Part shown: positions 16,974-26,173 of the stretch, piece by piece
Numbering within the stretch: the first letter of the stretch is position 1
Layout of the letters: each line of letters begins with the position of its first letter
Assembly: GCA_022821545.1 (NCBI GenBank)
Contig: JAJEDJ010000018.1
Coordinates: 1 to 64,000, forward strand
Origin: Caldilineaceae bacterium
GTDB lineage: Bacteria > Chloroflexota > Anaerolineae > Caldilineales > Caldilineaceae
Direction: 5' to 3'
Length of the DNA stretch: 64,000 nucleotides
Notes under the pieces: model-generated
Databases searched by the model: none
What the model was told of the DNA's origin: nothing
What the model saw: the letters and a program-made list of their open reading frames with translations, nothing else
Translations under genes and position numbers: made by a program

Positions 16974-17046
16974 GTCAGTAGCCGCCTGACAGGGCCTGGC
17001 TGGCGGCTCGGCCACGGCGAGCTCGGGCGGTTGTAAAGAAAGTTAG

Positions 17047-17085
17047 AAGAGGTGCGGCGATAAATCGCGGCGCCTCTTTTTGTTA
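17047..17085 (+). terminator. Intrinsic terminator after the lipoprotein gene
   Basis: AAGAGGTGCGGCGAT pairs with ATCGCGGCGCCTCTT across a short AA loop with a bulge, and a run of T follows. It is the clearest rho-independent terminator in the window. Confidence 0.8.
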
Positions 17086-17128
17086 TGTCGGACACTTGTT
17101 ATGTCGGAATCTTATTATGCCGGAGATG
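17081..17128 (+). repeat. Triplicated 16-bp direct repeat at a gene border
   Basis: TGTTATGTCGGACACT, TGTTATGTCGGAATCT and TATTATGCCGGAGATG stand in tandem at 17081, 17097 and 17113. They begin in the T run of the terminator and end 15 bp before the stop of the convergent elp3 gene. Confidence 0.85.
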
Positions 17129-17142
17129 GATCTGGCGTGAGC

Positions 17143-18936
17143 TCAGCCTGAGATTGGAACGACTGTGGCTTGCGTGGTTGGGGATGGCGTTGAACTCCGG
17201 GAATCGGTCGACGTACTGCCGGTCATATAGAGTTCGCCAAGCGCAAAGCCGCGCGCCGCGTAGTAGGCTTGCGTGCCGGTGGCGGCGATGACGCTGATGC
17301 TATCGAAACCTGCCGCGCGACTGAGCCGTCGAGCCTCGTTGAGAAGGCGCGTTCCCACGCCAACGTGCTGGGCGGCTCCCTCTTCTGCGCTGCCGATTGC
17401 CAGCGCCGGTCCGTAAACATGCACTTCGCGAATCAAGGCGTTGCCGCGAATCTCTTCCAGGAAGGCTCGACTGCCTGCCGCAGGCCTCTTTGGCAAACTC
17501 AGCCTTAGAAAGCCGGCGAGCGGCGCCCGCGCTAAGCCCGCTTGCGTGCCGCTCCCTCTCTCATCGTCTACGACAACCTGCAGAAAGTGCTCGACCGTTA
17601 AGTCCGTTGCGTAGGTTGAGACTGTCATCCGCAGCGCTTCCTCCCGCACCTGGTTGCGCCTGACTTCGCGGCAGCGAATACAGCCGCAGCGTTCACCGCG
17701 ACGCGACAACTCTTCGTGGACCACCTCGCGCAGGTTGCTCGTCTTTACGCCGGCCTCGATGTGATGTGCCGGTATGTCGCGAAACAGGCGGTTGATGCGT
17801 GTGTACGGCGGCACCGTCGGCTTGATATCCGCCAGCAGCGCGACCAGTTCCTTCTCAGTATAGGGAGTGTATTCTCCTGCCTGCCACTTCTCGTAAAGGA
17901 CGGTACCGGCGATCAGGGAGCAAGGGTAGATCTTGAGTTCGTCCGGTCGGATCGACGGATCACTGAAGAATCGATGAAACGAGTCCCGGTCTGATTCCAA
18001 TGTAGCCCCGTACAGATTGGGCATCCAGTGCAGGTGCAACTTGAACCCGGCCGTCCGCAGCAGCCCCAGCGCATGCCTGACCTCGGTCACGGTGTGTCCG
18101 CGCTTGTTCAGTGCCAGAACGTTGTCCTCCAGGCTCTGAACGCCGATCTGTACCTTCGTCACACCCAGGCGGCGCATGTGCCGGATTTCATCCGGTGTAA
18201 TCCAGTCGGGCCGCGTCTCGACGACCAGCCCAACGTTTCTGCAACCCGCCAGGACATTGCGCTCTTGGGCCTCCTCCAGAGTGGAGGACGGCAGGTATGC
18301 CGGGTCTCCATAGGCGTTCATGGCGTCGAAACAGCGGCGGACAAACCACTCTCGGTAGTCCTGACTATAGGCGCCCCAGGTGCCCCCCAGGATCAATAGC
18401 TCCACTTTGCTGGCGTCGTGGCCGATACTTTCAAAGGCATCGATGCGGCCCAGCGTCTGCTTGAACGGGTCGAAGCCGTCGCGTTCGGCCCTTTGCGCTC
18501 CCGGTTCATCGTAGATGTAGCTCTTGGGCATGCGCCAGTCATCGGGGCAGAAAATACACTCGCCGGGACAGCCGGCCGGCGCAGTCAGAACGGTTACCGG
18601 CGCTACGCCGCTGGACGTACGCACCGGCTTCATGCGGATTCTGTCCAGAAGAAGCGAACTCGGCTCCAGCTTGCCCTCATCGATCAGAAGCCGGTAACCG
18701 GCTATCAGGTCCGATTTGGCATAGAACCCTTTGCCCTCCTTCGGGTATCGGGCTAGAATGGAACGCAGCGAGCGATTCGTGTCCCATTCGGACTCCTGAA
18801 CCGCAAGGACCTCCTTGAAGATCGCTTCCAGCGCCGCACGATGGGCAGACGGACTGAATCTCCGCTTTCGCTGCCACTCCTGGGCTGTCTGAACCACCTC
18901 GGCCGGAATCTCTTCCGGCGCCAAAATTCGTTTCAT
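17143..18936 (-). CDS. elp3: Elp3 family tRNA uridine-34 acyltransferase (radical SAM plus GNAT)
   Basis: This 597-aa protein is a full-length bacterial Elp3 homologue. Elp3 uses S-adenosylmethionine and acetyl-CoA to make 5-carboxymethyluridine at the wobble base of tRNAs. The [4Fe-4S] cysteines are C123, C127 and C130 (CPGECIFCP). The C-terminal third is a GNAT acetyltransferase with the acetyl-CoA loop near VGVGTRLLNEA. Conserved Elp3 stretches such as ILGGTWGAY, VVETRPDWI and KIYPCSLIAGT are present. ATG 18936 is preferred over 18981 by homology. A methyltransferase resembling Trm9 starts 64 bp away on the other strand, a pairing that recalls the eukaryotic mcm5U pathway. Confidence 0.93.
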   Translation of the reverse strand: MKRILAPEEIPAEVVQTAQEWQRKRRFSPSAHRAALEAIFKEVLAVQESEWDTNRSLRSILARYPKEGKGFYAKSDLIAGYRLLIDEGKLEPSSLLLDRIRMKPVRTSSGVAPVTVLTAPAGCPGECIFCPDDWRMPKSYIYDEPGAQRAERDGFDPFKQTLGRIDAFESIGHDASKVELLILGGTWGAYSQDYREWFVRRCFDAMNAYGDPAYLPSSTLEEAQERNVLAGCRNVGLVVETRPDWITPDEIRHMRRLGVTKVQIGVQSLEDNVLALNKRGHTVTEVRHALGLLRTAGFKLHLHWMPNLYGATLESDRDSFHRFFSDPSIRPDELKIYPCSLIAGTVLYEKWQAGEYTPYTEKELVALLADIKPTVPPYTRINRLFRDIPAHHIEAGVKTSNLREVVHEELSRRGERCGCIRCREVRRNQVREEALRMTVSTYATDLTVEHFLQVVVDDERGSGTQAGLARAPLAGFLRLSLPKRPAAGSRAFLEEIRGNALIREVHVYGPALAIGSAEEGAAQHVGVGTRLLNEARRLSRAAGFDSISVIAATGTQAYYAARGFALGELYMTGSTSTDSRSSTPSPTTQATVVPISG

Positions 18937-19000
18937 AGTCGGGGAAAGACCCTCCTGACGGTCGCGGAAGCCGGAACGCACTCCGGGGCGAACAGCGCGA

Positions 19001-19846
19001 ATGGAACTGAAGACGCAAACCAGGTTGCTGACGCTGAACCGCCGCTTCTACGAGCAAGTGGCCCACCATTTCGACGCAACGCGCCAGGGATGGACCCCGG
19101 GACTCAGGGCCATTCTACCGTATTTCAGGGCCGCCGGGAAGGTTAGCCTGCCTGTACTGGACGTTGGCTGCGGCAACGGCCGCTTCGCCCGGCTACTGGA
19201 CGAAGCAGGGGTCGTCGCCTCCTACACGGGCGTGGATGGAAACAGGGCACTTCTCCGACTCGCCCGGCAGTCCACCGCGAACCTCGCAACTGTCGACTGT
19301 CGGTTCATCCAGGCCGAGCTGGCGAATCCGGATTGGCCCTCTGTTTTGGCGCCAGGTGGGCTCGCTGAGAGCGGACACGTCCGCGCGAATACAGGTTCGA
19401 TTGAGTCGCCAAACTATTCCGTTGTTCTCTGCACGGCAACCGTGCAACACCTGCCGGGCTACGCGCTGCGGCTGCGGCTCATGAAAGACCTTCAACGCTT
19501 AAGCTCAGGCTATGTCATTTTGTCCTTTTGGCAGTTCCTCAGCAGCGACAGATTCCGCAGGAAGCTGATCGACCCCTGCACAGTTGGCATCAGCCCTGCC
19601 GAACTGGAGCCAGGTGACGCGCTGCTGCCGTGGCGCCAGGGCGTGGAGTCGGTCCGTTACCTTCACCAGGTAGATGAGGCGGAATTGAGACGGCTGGCTG
19701 CCGACGCCGGCCAGACCGTCATGCACACGTTTCGAGCCGACGGCAAGGAGTCGGACCTGAATCTATATGCCGTCCTCGGCCGCGCCGGTGAAAGTGCCGT
19801 GCTGGCTCAAGGCGGTCCGAACGAAGCAGACGAAACCGTTTCCTGA
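19001..19846 (+). CDS. Class I SAM methyltransferase, Trm9/ALKBH8-like
   Basis: This 281-aa Rossmann methyltransferase has motif I VLDVGCGNGRF (about 52-62). The segment after the catalytic fold, GDALLPWRQG followed by RYLHQVDEAELRRLA, matches the Trm9/ALKBH8 layout of (L/V)PW and RYYHxFxxxEL. The N-terminal RRFYEQVAHHFDATR also parallels the Trm9 start, where YxxIAxxFxxTR is usual. Trm9 and ALKBH8 methylate cm5U to mcm5U at tRNA position 34, the step after Elp3. Its gene faces elp3 across a 64-bp gap. A generic small-molecule methyltransferase cannot be excluded. ATG 19001 is used; no strong ribosome-binding site is seen. Confidence 0.7.
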   Translation: MELKTQTRLLTLNRRFYEQVAHHFDATRQGWTPGLRAILPYFRAAGKVSLPVLDVGCGNGRFARLLDEAGVVASYTGVDGNRALLRLARQSTANLATVDCRFIQAELANPDWPSVLAPGGLAESGHVRANTGSIESPNYSVVLCTATVQHLPGYALRLRLMKDLQRLSSGYVILSFWQFLSSDRFRRKLIDPCTVGISPAELEPGDALLPWRQGVESVRYLHQVDEAELRRLAADAGQTVMHTFRADGKESDLNLYAVLGRAGESAVLAQGGPNEADETVS

Positions 19847-19860
19847 CCTTTCACAAGACC

Positions 19861-19899
19861 GGATACATTGACCGGATACACTGAGCGGATACTTTGAGC
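19861..19899 (+). repeat. Triplicated 13-bp direct repeat before galK
   Basis: GGATACATTGACC, GGATACACTGAGC and GGATACTTTGAGC follow each other with no gap at 19861, 19874 and 19887. The third unit contains the possible TTG start of galK, and the ATG is 4 bp beyond it. Confidence 0.9.
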
Positions 19900-19902
19900 G
19901 CC

Positions 19903-21078
19903 ATGCAACCAGACAAGCGAACGCAGACCATACTGGACGGTTTTGACGCCAACTTCGAGGGCAAGGCGACCCATCTTGCGATTGCGCCGGGACGGGTCAA
20001 CCTGATCGGCGAGCACACCGACTACAATGACGGTTTCGTGTTGCCTGTGGCCCTGGACCGGGACGTCAGAGTACTCTTTCGGCCACGCGACGATAATCAA
20101 GTCAGGCTCTACGCGCTGGAGTTTGACTCGTGGGCTGATTTCAGTCTGGGAAACTCGGAGCGAAACAAAAAACAGCTATGGCCAAACTATGTTCAGGGAG
20201 TCGGACTCGAACTGGCCGCACTTGGCATTCAGCTGCAGGGCTTCGAAGGTATCGTCAGCGGGAATGTCCCCAGGGGCAGCGGCCTCAGCAGTTCTGCCGC
20301 ACTGGAAATCGCGGCCGCCAAGGCATTTCTCACGGCAGCAAATCAGATCCACGCGCTGACCGGCCCCCAGTTGGCCAGGGCTGCTCAGAAGGCCGAGAAT
20401 GAATTCGTTGGCGTAAACTGTGGAATAATGGATCAGTTTATCAGTACACTCGGAGAAGACGGCCACGCCCTGCTGATCGACTGCCGCACCCTGGGCTATC
20501 GCCGCGTACCCTTTCCTGAAGGCGTGTCACTGGTGATTGGCAATACCAAGGCAAGCCGCTCCCTTGCGGGCAGCGCATATAACGAACGGAGAGCGCAGTG
20601 TGAAGACGGCGTCCGCCGACTGAAGGAAGTACTGCCTGGAATCGGCGCCCTCCGGGATGTAAGCCGCGCAGAGCTGGAAGCCCATCGTTCTCTACTTTCG
20701 CATACGGTTTACCGACGCTGTCGTCACGTCATTAGCGAGAACGATCGCGTGCAGACCACGGTCGCCGCACTGGAACAGGACGACTTTGAAGAAGCGGGCC
20801 GGTTGATGGACGCCAGCCACGCGAGCTTGAGGGACGACTACGAAGTCAGCAGCGAGGCGCTGGACAAGATGGTCGAATCGATGCGCAGCCATCCCGGTTG
20901 CCTCGGCGCGCGTCTCACGGGGGCAGGGTTTGGCGGCTGCGCCGTTGCACTGGTCCGGGCGGGGGCGGAGAAGGATGTGCGTGAAACTGTCCAGGAAAGT
21001 TATGCCAGGGCCATGAATCTGTGGCCGGAGATCTATATTAGCGCCCCGAGCTCCGGCGCCCGCGTCTTGCCACTTTAG
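19903..21078 (+). CDS. galK: Galactokinase
   Basis: This 391-aa GHMP-family kinase phosphorylates galactose at C1 in the Leloir pathway. The galactokinase signature [19 protein letters not shown] is near residue 33, the ATP-binding GHMP loop is [13 protein letters not shown], and the third motif [13 protein letters not shown] is near the C-terminus. The catalytic Asp lies in [12 protein letters not shown]. No galT or galE is nearby. The ATG at 19903 follows the 13-bp triplication; an in-frame TTG at 19894 is also possible. It is on the same strand as the methyltransferase, 56 bp after it. Confidence 0.95.
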   Translation: MQPDKRTQTILDGFDANFEGKATHLAIAPGRVNLIGEHTDYNDGFVLPVALDRDVRVLFRPRDDNQVRLYALEFDSWADFSLGNSERNKKQLWPNYVQGVGLELAALGIQLQGFEGIVSGNVPRGSGLSSSAALEIAAAKAFLTAANQIHALTGPQLARAAQKAENEFVGVNCGIMDQFISTLGEDGHALLIDCRTLGYRRVPFPEGVSLVIGNTKASRSLAGSAYNERRAQCEDGVRRLKEVLPGIGALRDVSRAELEAHRSLLSHTVYRRCRHVISENDRVQTTVAALEQDDFEEAGRLMDASHASLRDDYEVSSEALDKMVESMRSHPGCLGARLTGAGFGGCAVALVRAGAEKDVRETVQESYARAMNLWPEIYISAPSSGARVLPL

Positions 21079-21091
21079 TCCGGAGGAGGCG

Positions 21092-21610
21092 ATGACCGAC
21101 CGTTACGAGAGTCAGCGAAGCCGCCCGGACTTGGGCGCAACTGGGCCGATTGAGTATGACAGTGACATGCTCCCTTGGGAATTCGTCGAAAGCCGCATGA
21201 GAAGGGCGGTGAACTATTGGATTGCCAGCGTCCGAAGCGATGGACGGCCCCATGCCGTACCGGTCTGGGGCGCCTGGCTGGATGATGCCTTCTATTTCGT
21301 GGGCACGGGCCGGAAGGTCCGAAATCTACGTGCCAACCCGCAGGCCGTGGTTCATCTGGAGAGCGGCGATGAGGTAGTCATCGTCGAAGGCCGTTTTGAA
21401 GAGATCGGCCGGCCAAGCCAGGAGCTGCTTCGAAGAGTGGACGAGGAGTTTGTACGCAAATATGAAACATATCGTCCTAGTGAACACTTGAACGGCCGCA
21501 GCGCCTCCAGTTTTCCTCCTGAGGGCCTCTTTGCCGTCCGCCCGCAACTGGTTATCGCCTGGAGCGGGATGGCAAGTGACGCCACCCGCTGGAAGCTTCA
21601 TCCCGGCTGA
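21092..21610 (+). CDS. Pyridoxamine 5'-phosphate oxidase-like (FMN or F420) protein
   Basis: This 172-aa single-domain split-barrel protein has the pattern NYWIASVRSDGRPHAVPVWGAWLDDAFYFVGTGRKVRNL...VVHLESGDEVVIVEGRFEEI. That is typical of the PPOX class family, many of whose members in Actinobacteria and Chloroflexota use F420 rather than FMN. The substrate is unknown. GGAGGAG lies 6 bp before the ATG at 21092, and galK ends 13 bp upstream, so the two may share a transcript. Confidence 0.82.
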   Translation: MTDRYESQRSRPDLGATGPIEYDSDMLPWEFVESRMRRAVNYWIASVRSDGRPHAVPVWGAWLDDAFYFVGTGRKVRNLRANPQAVVHLESGDEVVIVEGRFEEIGRPSQELLRRVDEEFVRKYETYRPSEHLNGRSASSFPPEGLFAVRPQLVIAWSGMASDATRWKLHPG

Positions 21611-21696
21611 CGGCGACCTGGCTGCGCGCGCTCTTGACACCGATTCATCCAATAGAATGGCTACCGATTGCCTTCTACTGTCATAGGGAAGCAGAA

Positions 21697-22902
21697 ATGC
21701 CAACTCTTGCCAACTACACTCAATTTGAAGGGCTCCATTGGGAGACCGGAACTGTCCGAAACTACCTCGACTATTGCGGCGTCAAGGCGCCCCATACGGG
21801 CGAGCCCTATTCTGAGGCCCTGCTGATGGGCATCAGCGGCGGGGCGGTGATGGGTTACTTCGTCTTCGCCTATCAGGGCATCGACCCGCATGCCCGCATC
21901 CTTACCCGAAACACGTTCGACCCAATGGAGACGATGCTGCAGCGACTGGGCGCGGCTCAGAATGTGCGTCAGACGGCAAGCGCGGATAGGGCGGTCGGTA
22001 ACCTGGTCGACACCCTGGAAAAGGGAACGCCCGCCATCGCCTGGGTCGATGCCTCCAGCCTCCCCTACGATCCGCAGCCTTACGAATTCGAGATTCCGCA
22101 CATGTTGCCGGTGGTCGTCTTTGGGTATGACGAAGAGTCCGGCCAGGTCTCGATCGCCGACCGCGCACGCGTGCCCTTGAATGCAACGACCGCCCAGCTG
22201 GCAGAAGCCAGGTCGAAAGTCAAGAAGTTCAGACACCGCATAATGACGCTGGAGAAGCCTGATGCCGACCGGATTCCGGAAGCGGTTGGGGCGGGCATCC
22301 GGGACAGCATCCAACTGTACACGGAGAAACCGCCCAAAGGCGCCCGCCACAATTTCGGCTTCGCCGCCTACCAGCGCTGGGCCGACGCGTTGCGAAAACC
22401 CAAAATGAGGAGCAGTTGGGAGAAGGAGTTTCCTCGCGGGCGCAAGATGTACGCCGGTCTGGAATCGGTCTTCAGCGATACGCACACCTACGGCAAGGAA
22501 GGATTTGCCGAGAGGGACGTCTTTGCAGCGTTTCTGGATGAGGCGGCGCAGATTCTGGACCGACCGGGACTGCGGGAAGCCGCGCAGCAGTTCCGTGCAA
22601 GCGCGCTGGCGTGGCGCGATCTGGGTGAACTGCTACTGCCGGATGACGTTCCGGATTGGGCGGAGGCCCGCAAGTTGATGCTGGAGAACCAGCAGCTCTT
22701 TCTCATGCGAGGCGGAGAAGCCTTCGAAAAAGGCAAAGCCAACGCCGAGCGCCTGATCGCGATCCGTAGCCGGATGGAGAAGGCGTTCCCACTCACAGAT
22801 GGAGAAGTGGTCTCGTTCAGGGAGAGAATTGCTGAACAGGTTCTGAAGATCAGCGCAGTTGAGGAGCAGGCAGTCGCGGCGATGAAGGAGGCGATGGCGT
22901 AA
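21697..22902 (+). CDS. BtrH N-terminal / DUF4872 domain protein
   Basis: This 401-aa protein has an N-terminal half typical of the BtrH family (acyl transfer in butirosin antibiotic synthesis): EGLHWETGTVRNYLDYCG, LLMGISGGAVMGYFVF, then PAIAWVDASSLPY and HMLPVVVFGYDEE. The Cys in LDYCG and the His in PHMLPVV suit a papain-like catalytic pair. The C-terminal half, helical with EDAADIF-like repeats replaced by FLDEAAQILDRPGLREAA, fits DUF4872. No aminoglycoside or other biosynthetic cluster surrounds it. The start at 21697 follows AGGGAAGCAGAA; earlier readings would be unusual. Its substrate is unknown. Confidence 0.75.
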   Translation: MPTLANYTQFEGLHWETGTVRNYLDYCGVKAPHTGEPYSEALLMGISGGAVMGYFVFAYQGIDPHARILTRNTFDPMETMLQRLGAAQNVRQTASADRAVGNLVDTLEKGTPAIAWVDASSLPYDPQPYEFEIPHMLPVVVFGYDEESGQVSIADRARVPLNATTAQLAEARSKVKKFRHRIMTLEKPDADRIPEAVGAGIRDSIQLYTEKPPKGARHNFGFAAYQRWADALRKPKMRSSWEKEFPRGRKMYAGLESVFSDTHTYGKEGFAERDVFAAFLDEAAQILDRPGLREAAQQFRASALAWRDLGELLLPDDVPDWAEARKLMLENQQLFLMRGGEAFEKGKANAERLIAIRSRMEKAFPLTDGEVVSFRERIAEQVLKISAVEEQAVAAMKEAMA

Positions 22903-22926
22903 TGGGCGGGGACAGGTACTGGCCGC

Positions 22927-24210
22927 TCAGCCGCTCTCTGCGCGCTCATGGCTGCCATTGACCTGACGTAGACCTGGGAGCGTCACGGCGACCATTGTTA
23001 CCAGTAGCGCAGCCGCCGCGACTTCACCCCCGACCGCCAGCGGCGCCCCAAACGCCTCGGCGAGCACGCCGGTCTGGAGCCGGCCAAACGGACCCGCGCC
23101 AATGGCAACCGCGATGGCTCCCATCGCCTGTCCCCGCCTCTCGTCTGCGGCAGCCAGCAGAACGATTGAACTCTGCATAATGCCAAAGCAGGCATGACCG
23201 ACCCCAACCAACAGCAGAAACGACCAGGAGACCGCGAAGACGGAACTGGTTGTGAAGGCGAACAGCGCCAGGCAATGCAGAAGCGTGCCGGCGATGAAGA
23301 TCCATCCTGCACTTGCGAAGCGCCTTGCCCAGTTGACCAGAAACAGGCCGACTACGTTCCCGACTCCCACCGCCGCGCCGAGGTAGCCCAGGCCAACAGG
23401 TCCCTGATGCAGTACATCGCGTGCGAAAACGGGAAGGAAATTCATATAGGGAAAGGCCAGCATATTCATGATCATCGTAATCAGCGTCACGGCCAGGATG
23501 GACTGATTCTGGCGCACGTAGCGGACGCTATCTCTGATCTGGGCAAGGGGAGACGCGCTGGAGGGGGATGAAGTGTGTGGAATTGGCTGCCGCGTCAGTG
23601 ATCGCAGGAGCAGTAGCGAGATTGCCGAAAGCCCGCTCAATGTCAGGAAGCAGCCCAACACATTGAATGCGTCGAGAACTACCCCCGCCAGAAGAGGGCC
23701 CAGCGCGCGGGCGACGCTCATCCCCAGGTTTTCCAGCATTAGTGCGTCGATGACGCGGGGCCGGCCCACCAGATCGGGTATCAGGGCCCGGCGGGTCGGC
23801 CAGTCCATCGCCCAGGCGCAGCCAAGTGTCAGGGCGATGGCAACAAGGTGCCATAGCGCGAGCAGGCCCGCCGCCAGCAGCACGGCAACGATCGCGTACA
23901 TGCAGAATGTCAGCGTTTGCGAGGCGATGATCAGGGGACGGCGGCCAATTCGATCGGCAAGCAGGCCGCCAAAACCGCCGATAAGCAGCGAGGGGATCGA
24001 GCGGCAGAATCCAACAAGCCCGACAAGACCGGCTGAGTCGGTTAGTTCAAGGACCAGCCAGCTCAGTACAATCATCTCCATGTAATGGGCCAGCCACCAG
24101 AGTGTGCTCGATCCCAGGAGAAGACGATAGTCGGAACTGGCCAGTGTTGCCCTGATACCGGAATCCGGCTGGAGAAAACGGGCGAACTGCTTCGAAAAAT
24201 CAGTCCGCAT
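22927..24210 (-). CDS. Major facilitator superfamily transporter
   Basis: This 427-aa exporter-like MFS protein has about 12 hydrophobic segments. The loop-2 signature GLLADRIGRRPLI between TM2 and TM3 is typical of the EntS/MFS_3 branch, which contains siderophore and drug efflux proteins. The central loop (QPIPHTSSPSSASPLAQIRDSVRYVRQ) separates the two bundles. The start overlaps the end of the upstream S9 peptidase gene by 11 bp, so the pair is co-transcribed and coupled. It converges on the DUF4872 gene with a 24-bp gap. The substrate is unknown. Confidence 0.88.
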   Translation of the reverse strand: MRTDFSKQFARFLQPDSGIRATLASSDYRLLLGSSTLWWLAHYMEMIVLSWLVLELTDSAGLVGLVGFCRSIPSLLIGGFGGLLADRIGRRPLIIASQTLTFCMYAIVAVLLAAGLLALWHLVAIALTLGCAWAMDWPTRRALIPDLVGRPRVIDALMLENLGMSVARALGPLLAGVVLDAFNVLGCFLTLSGLSAISLLLLRSLTRQPIPHTSSPSSASPLAQIRDSVRYVRQNQSILAVTLITMIMNMLAFPYMNFLPVFARDVLHQGPVGLGYLGAAVGVGNVVGLFLVNWARRFASAGWIFIAGTLLHCLALFAFTTSSVFAVSWSFLLLVGVGHACFGIMQSSIVLLAAADERRGQAMGAIAVAIGAGPFGRLQTGVLAEAFGAPLAVGGEVAAAALLVTMVAVTLPGLRQVNGSHERAESG

Positions 24211-26080
24211 CTCGCCCCGGCAGCCCCAGTACCCGGTAAGCGAATTTCAGGTGAGTTTCCTGTATATGTTCGGCTGTAGCTGCACTTGTCAAGCCATGTC
24301 CGCTGTCCAGCCACACCAGGGTGAACTCTTTCTGCAGCGCCTCCATCTTACGCGCAAAGCGCTCCATTTGGCGGGGCGTAGCGCGGCTGTCTCGTCTGCC
24401 TTGAAAGATCAGCAGGGGCGCCTGGATCGCCGCCGCATGGGTAAGGGGAGAACGGTCCTTATACAGCTCCGGCCTGTCTTGAGGCGTGCCGTCAAATATC
24501 ATTCGCGCCCAGCCCTTCATGGCCGCTGACGAGTCCTCATAGTTCATCGTCCAATCGACGATCGCCACCGGCGCGATGCCGCCCGCCCACAGATCGGGCG
24601 CCTGCGAAAGCGCCCAAACGGTCAGGAAACCCCCGTAGGATCCTCCCTCGAGCAGTATGGCGTTCGGGTCGGCAACTCCTTCCCCAATCAGCCAGCGGCG
24701 GGCGGCCATCATGTCTTCCAGCTCCCAGCGCCCGACGTCGCCGTTGATCTTTTCCTGAAAGTCGCGACCGAATCCGGTCGAACCGCGATAGTTGACGGTA
24801 AGATAGGCGAAGCCGTGGTCGAGCCAGGCCTGGCCGGGAGCGTCGAAGGCGTTGGACGCGGCGCCGCTGGGACCTCCGTGGACGTGCAGGATCGTGGGGA
24901 AGGGACCCGCAGACCCTTCACTTGAGGACGGCATTCCCAGCCACGCCTGGACGGAAACGCCGTCTGAACTGGGAAAGCTGACCGAACGCCAGGCGTGTCC
25001 TCGCGGGCACTGGCTGGCTGGGAGTACCGGCTTGGGTCTGTTTGTAGTAGTCAACGAGAGCAGCCGGGAAGGATGGGAGGCATCGTTCCACTGCGCCCAA
25101 ACCGTACCGTCCGGCGCGAAAAAGCTGGCCGCCGTTCCCGTGTGGTAAGGTCCGGCGCGGCCGCGAAAACTGCCTGGATCATGTTGAAGCGGGTGTAGAG
25201 CTTCTTCATTAAGATCGTAGATGAAGAGGCCGTTGTGTTTCTCCGTCTTTGCCTGAACCAGCAGTCTGCTTCCGTCAGGGGACCAGTCCAGCGGCAGAAC
25301 CGGTCCTTCGGCTGAGGGCGCCGCCAAGTCATGCCGTACGTTTGAACGCGGGTCCCACAGCAGGGGCCGCAAGGCGCCGCTCGCGTTGGACGCGGCGAGC
25401 AACTGCTCATCCCCTTGAAGAGGCGAAAACTGAATAGGCTCGACGCTGTAGCCGGAACCGTCCCAAAGCTCAGCGACCTGCTCGCCTGAATTCGTATCGA
25501 ATACCAGGGTTGTGTAGCGGCGGCTGTGAGGCGCACGATGAGTTGACTTGACCGCGAGCAGGGCTCCGTCACGGGACAGATGACAACCCCACGTCTCTTC
25601 CCGGGCCCTGTGTACTAACTGCGGCGAACTGAAGCCTCCTGGTCCCAGCGCAATGCAGTAGAACCAGTAGCAGTTTTCGTAGACGGCATCGAATGCCAGG
25701 CAGGCGCCGTTGCGGCTAATGTCGAAGCCGCGCAGAGTGTATTGGGGAAGATCGGGTGTCAGGTCTTCGGCAGGGCCACCGGCCATGGGAACGCGGACGA
25801 TGTGGCCCAATTCACTGCCTCCTTCGTCCTGCAGGTAATAGAGGTAGTCCCCTGCCGGCGCCAACCAACCGTACGCCGGCGTTTCGTCGTCCGGTAGCAG
25901 GGGGCGCAGGTCCCCGGATGGAATGTCCCAGGCAAGGAACTGCTTTTCCGGCCCCCCCATGCTGGCATGGACGATTCCAATCGTTCGGTTTTCGGGGGCG
26001 ACATAGACATATCCGAGGTTGCTGCAGCGAAAACGCTGCCGCCACGGGGCCTGATCTTCAAGCTGAAGTGGGGAAAGCAT
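24200..26080 (-). CDS. S9 family (prolyl oligopeptidase-type) peptidase
   Basis: This 626-aa serine peptidase has a seven-bladed propeller-like N-terminal part (about 1-360) and an alpha/beta-hydrolase C-terminal domain. The nucleophile elbow is GGSYGGFL, the acid lies in FQGRRDSRATP and the His in LDSGHGLTS. FPTILHVHGGPSG is the oxyanion region. No signal peptide is seen, so action on small peptides in the cytoplasm is likely. The start at 26080 is chosen because the ATG at 26125 overlaps the -10 hexamer TACAAT and because GAGAAAGG lies just upstream of 26080. It is coupled to the MFS gene. Confidence 0.9.
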   Translation of the reverse strand: MLSPLQLEDQAPWRQRFRCSNLGYVYVAPENRTIGIVHASMGGPEKQFLAWDIPSGDLRPLLPDDETPAYGWLAPAGDYLYYLQDEGGSELGHIVRVPMAGGPAEDLTPDLPQYTLRGFDISRNGACLAFDAVYENCYWFYCIALGPGGFSSPQLVHRAREETWGCHLSRDGALLAVKSTHRAPHSRRYTTLVFDTNSGEQVAELWDGSGYSVEPIQFSPLQGDEQLLAASNASGALRPLLWDPRSNVRHDLAAPSAEGPVLPLDWSPDGSRLLVQAKTEKHNGLFIYDLNEEALHPLQHDPGSFRGRAGPYHTGTAASFFAPDGTVWAQWNDASHPSRLLSLTTTNRPKPVLPASQCPRGHAWRSVSFPSSDGVSVQAWLGMPSSSEGSAGPFPTILHVHGGPSGAASNAFDAPGQAWLDHGFAYLTVNYRGSTGFGRDFQEKINGDVGRWELEDMMAARRWLIGEGVADPNAILLEGGSYGGFLTVWALSQAPDLWAGGIAPVAIVDWTMNYEDSSAAMKGWARMIFDGTPQDRPELYKDRSPLTHAAAIQAPLLIFQGRRDSRATPRQMERFARKMEALQKEFTLVWLDSGHGLTSAATAEHIQETHLKFAYRVLGLPGRDAD

Positions 26081-26116
26081 TGCCTTTCTCGACAGATGGA
26101 GAGGATTGTGTGAAGA

Positions 26117-26145
26117 ATTGTACATGGGCTTGAAAGCGAGCGCAA
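26117..26145 (-). promoter_or_regulatory. Promoter for the S9 peptidase / MFS operon
   Basis: On the minus strand TTGCGC (26145-26140) and TACAAT (26122-26117) are 17 bp apart, with TG before the -10. Transcription would begin near 26110, giving a leader of about 30 bases to the ATG at 26080. Confidence 0.6.
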
Positions 26146-26173
26146 CGAATCCCCTTTGCAGGGTCGCTGGTAG

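Noticed and set aside
26081..26125. Upstream ATG (26125) as start of the S9 peptidase
   Set aside because: This ATG overlaps the -10 hexamer TACAAT of a promoter with a -35 at 17 bp, so it should not be transcribed as a start codon. ATG 26080 has its own ribosome-binding site.
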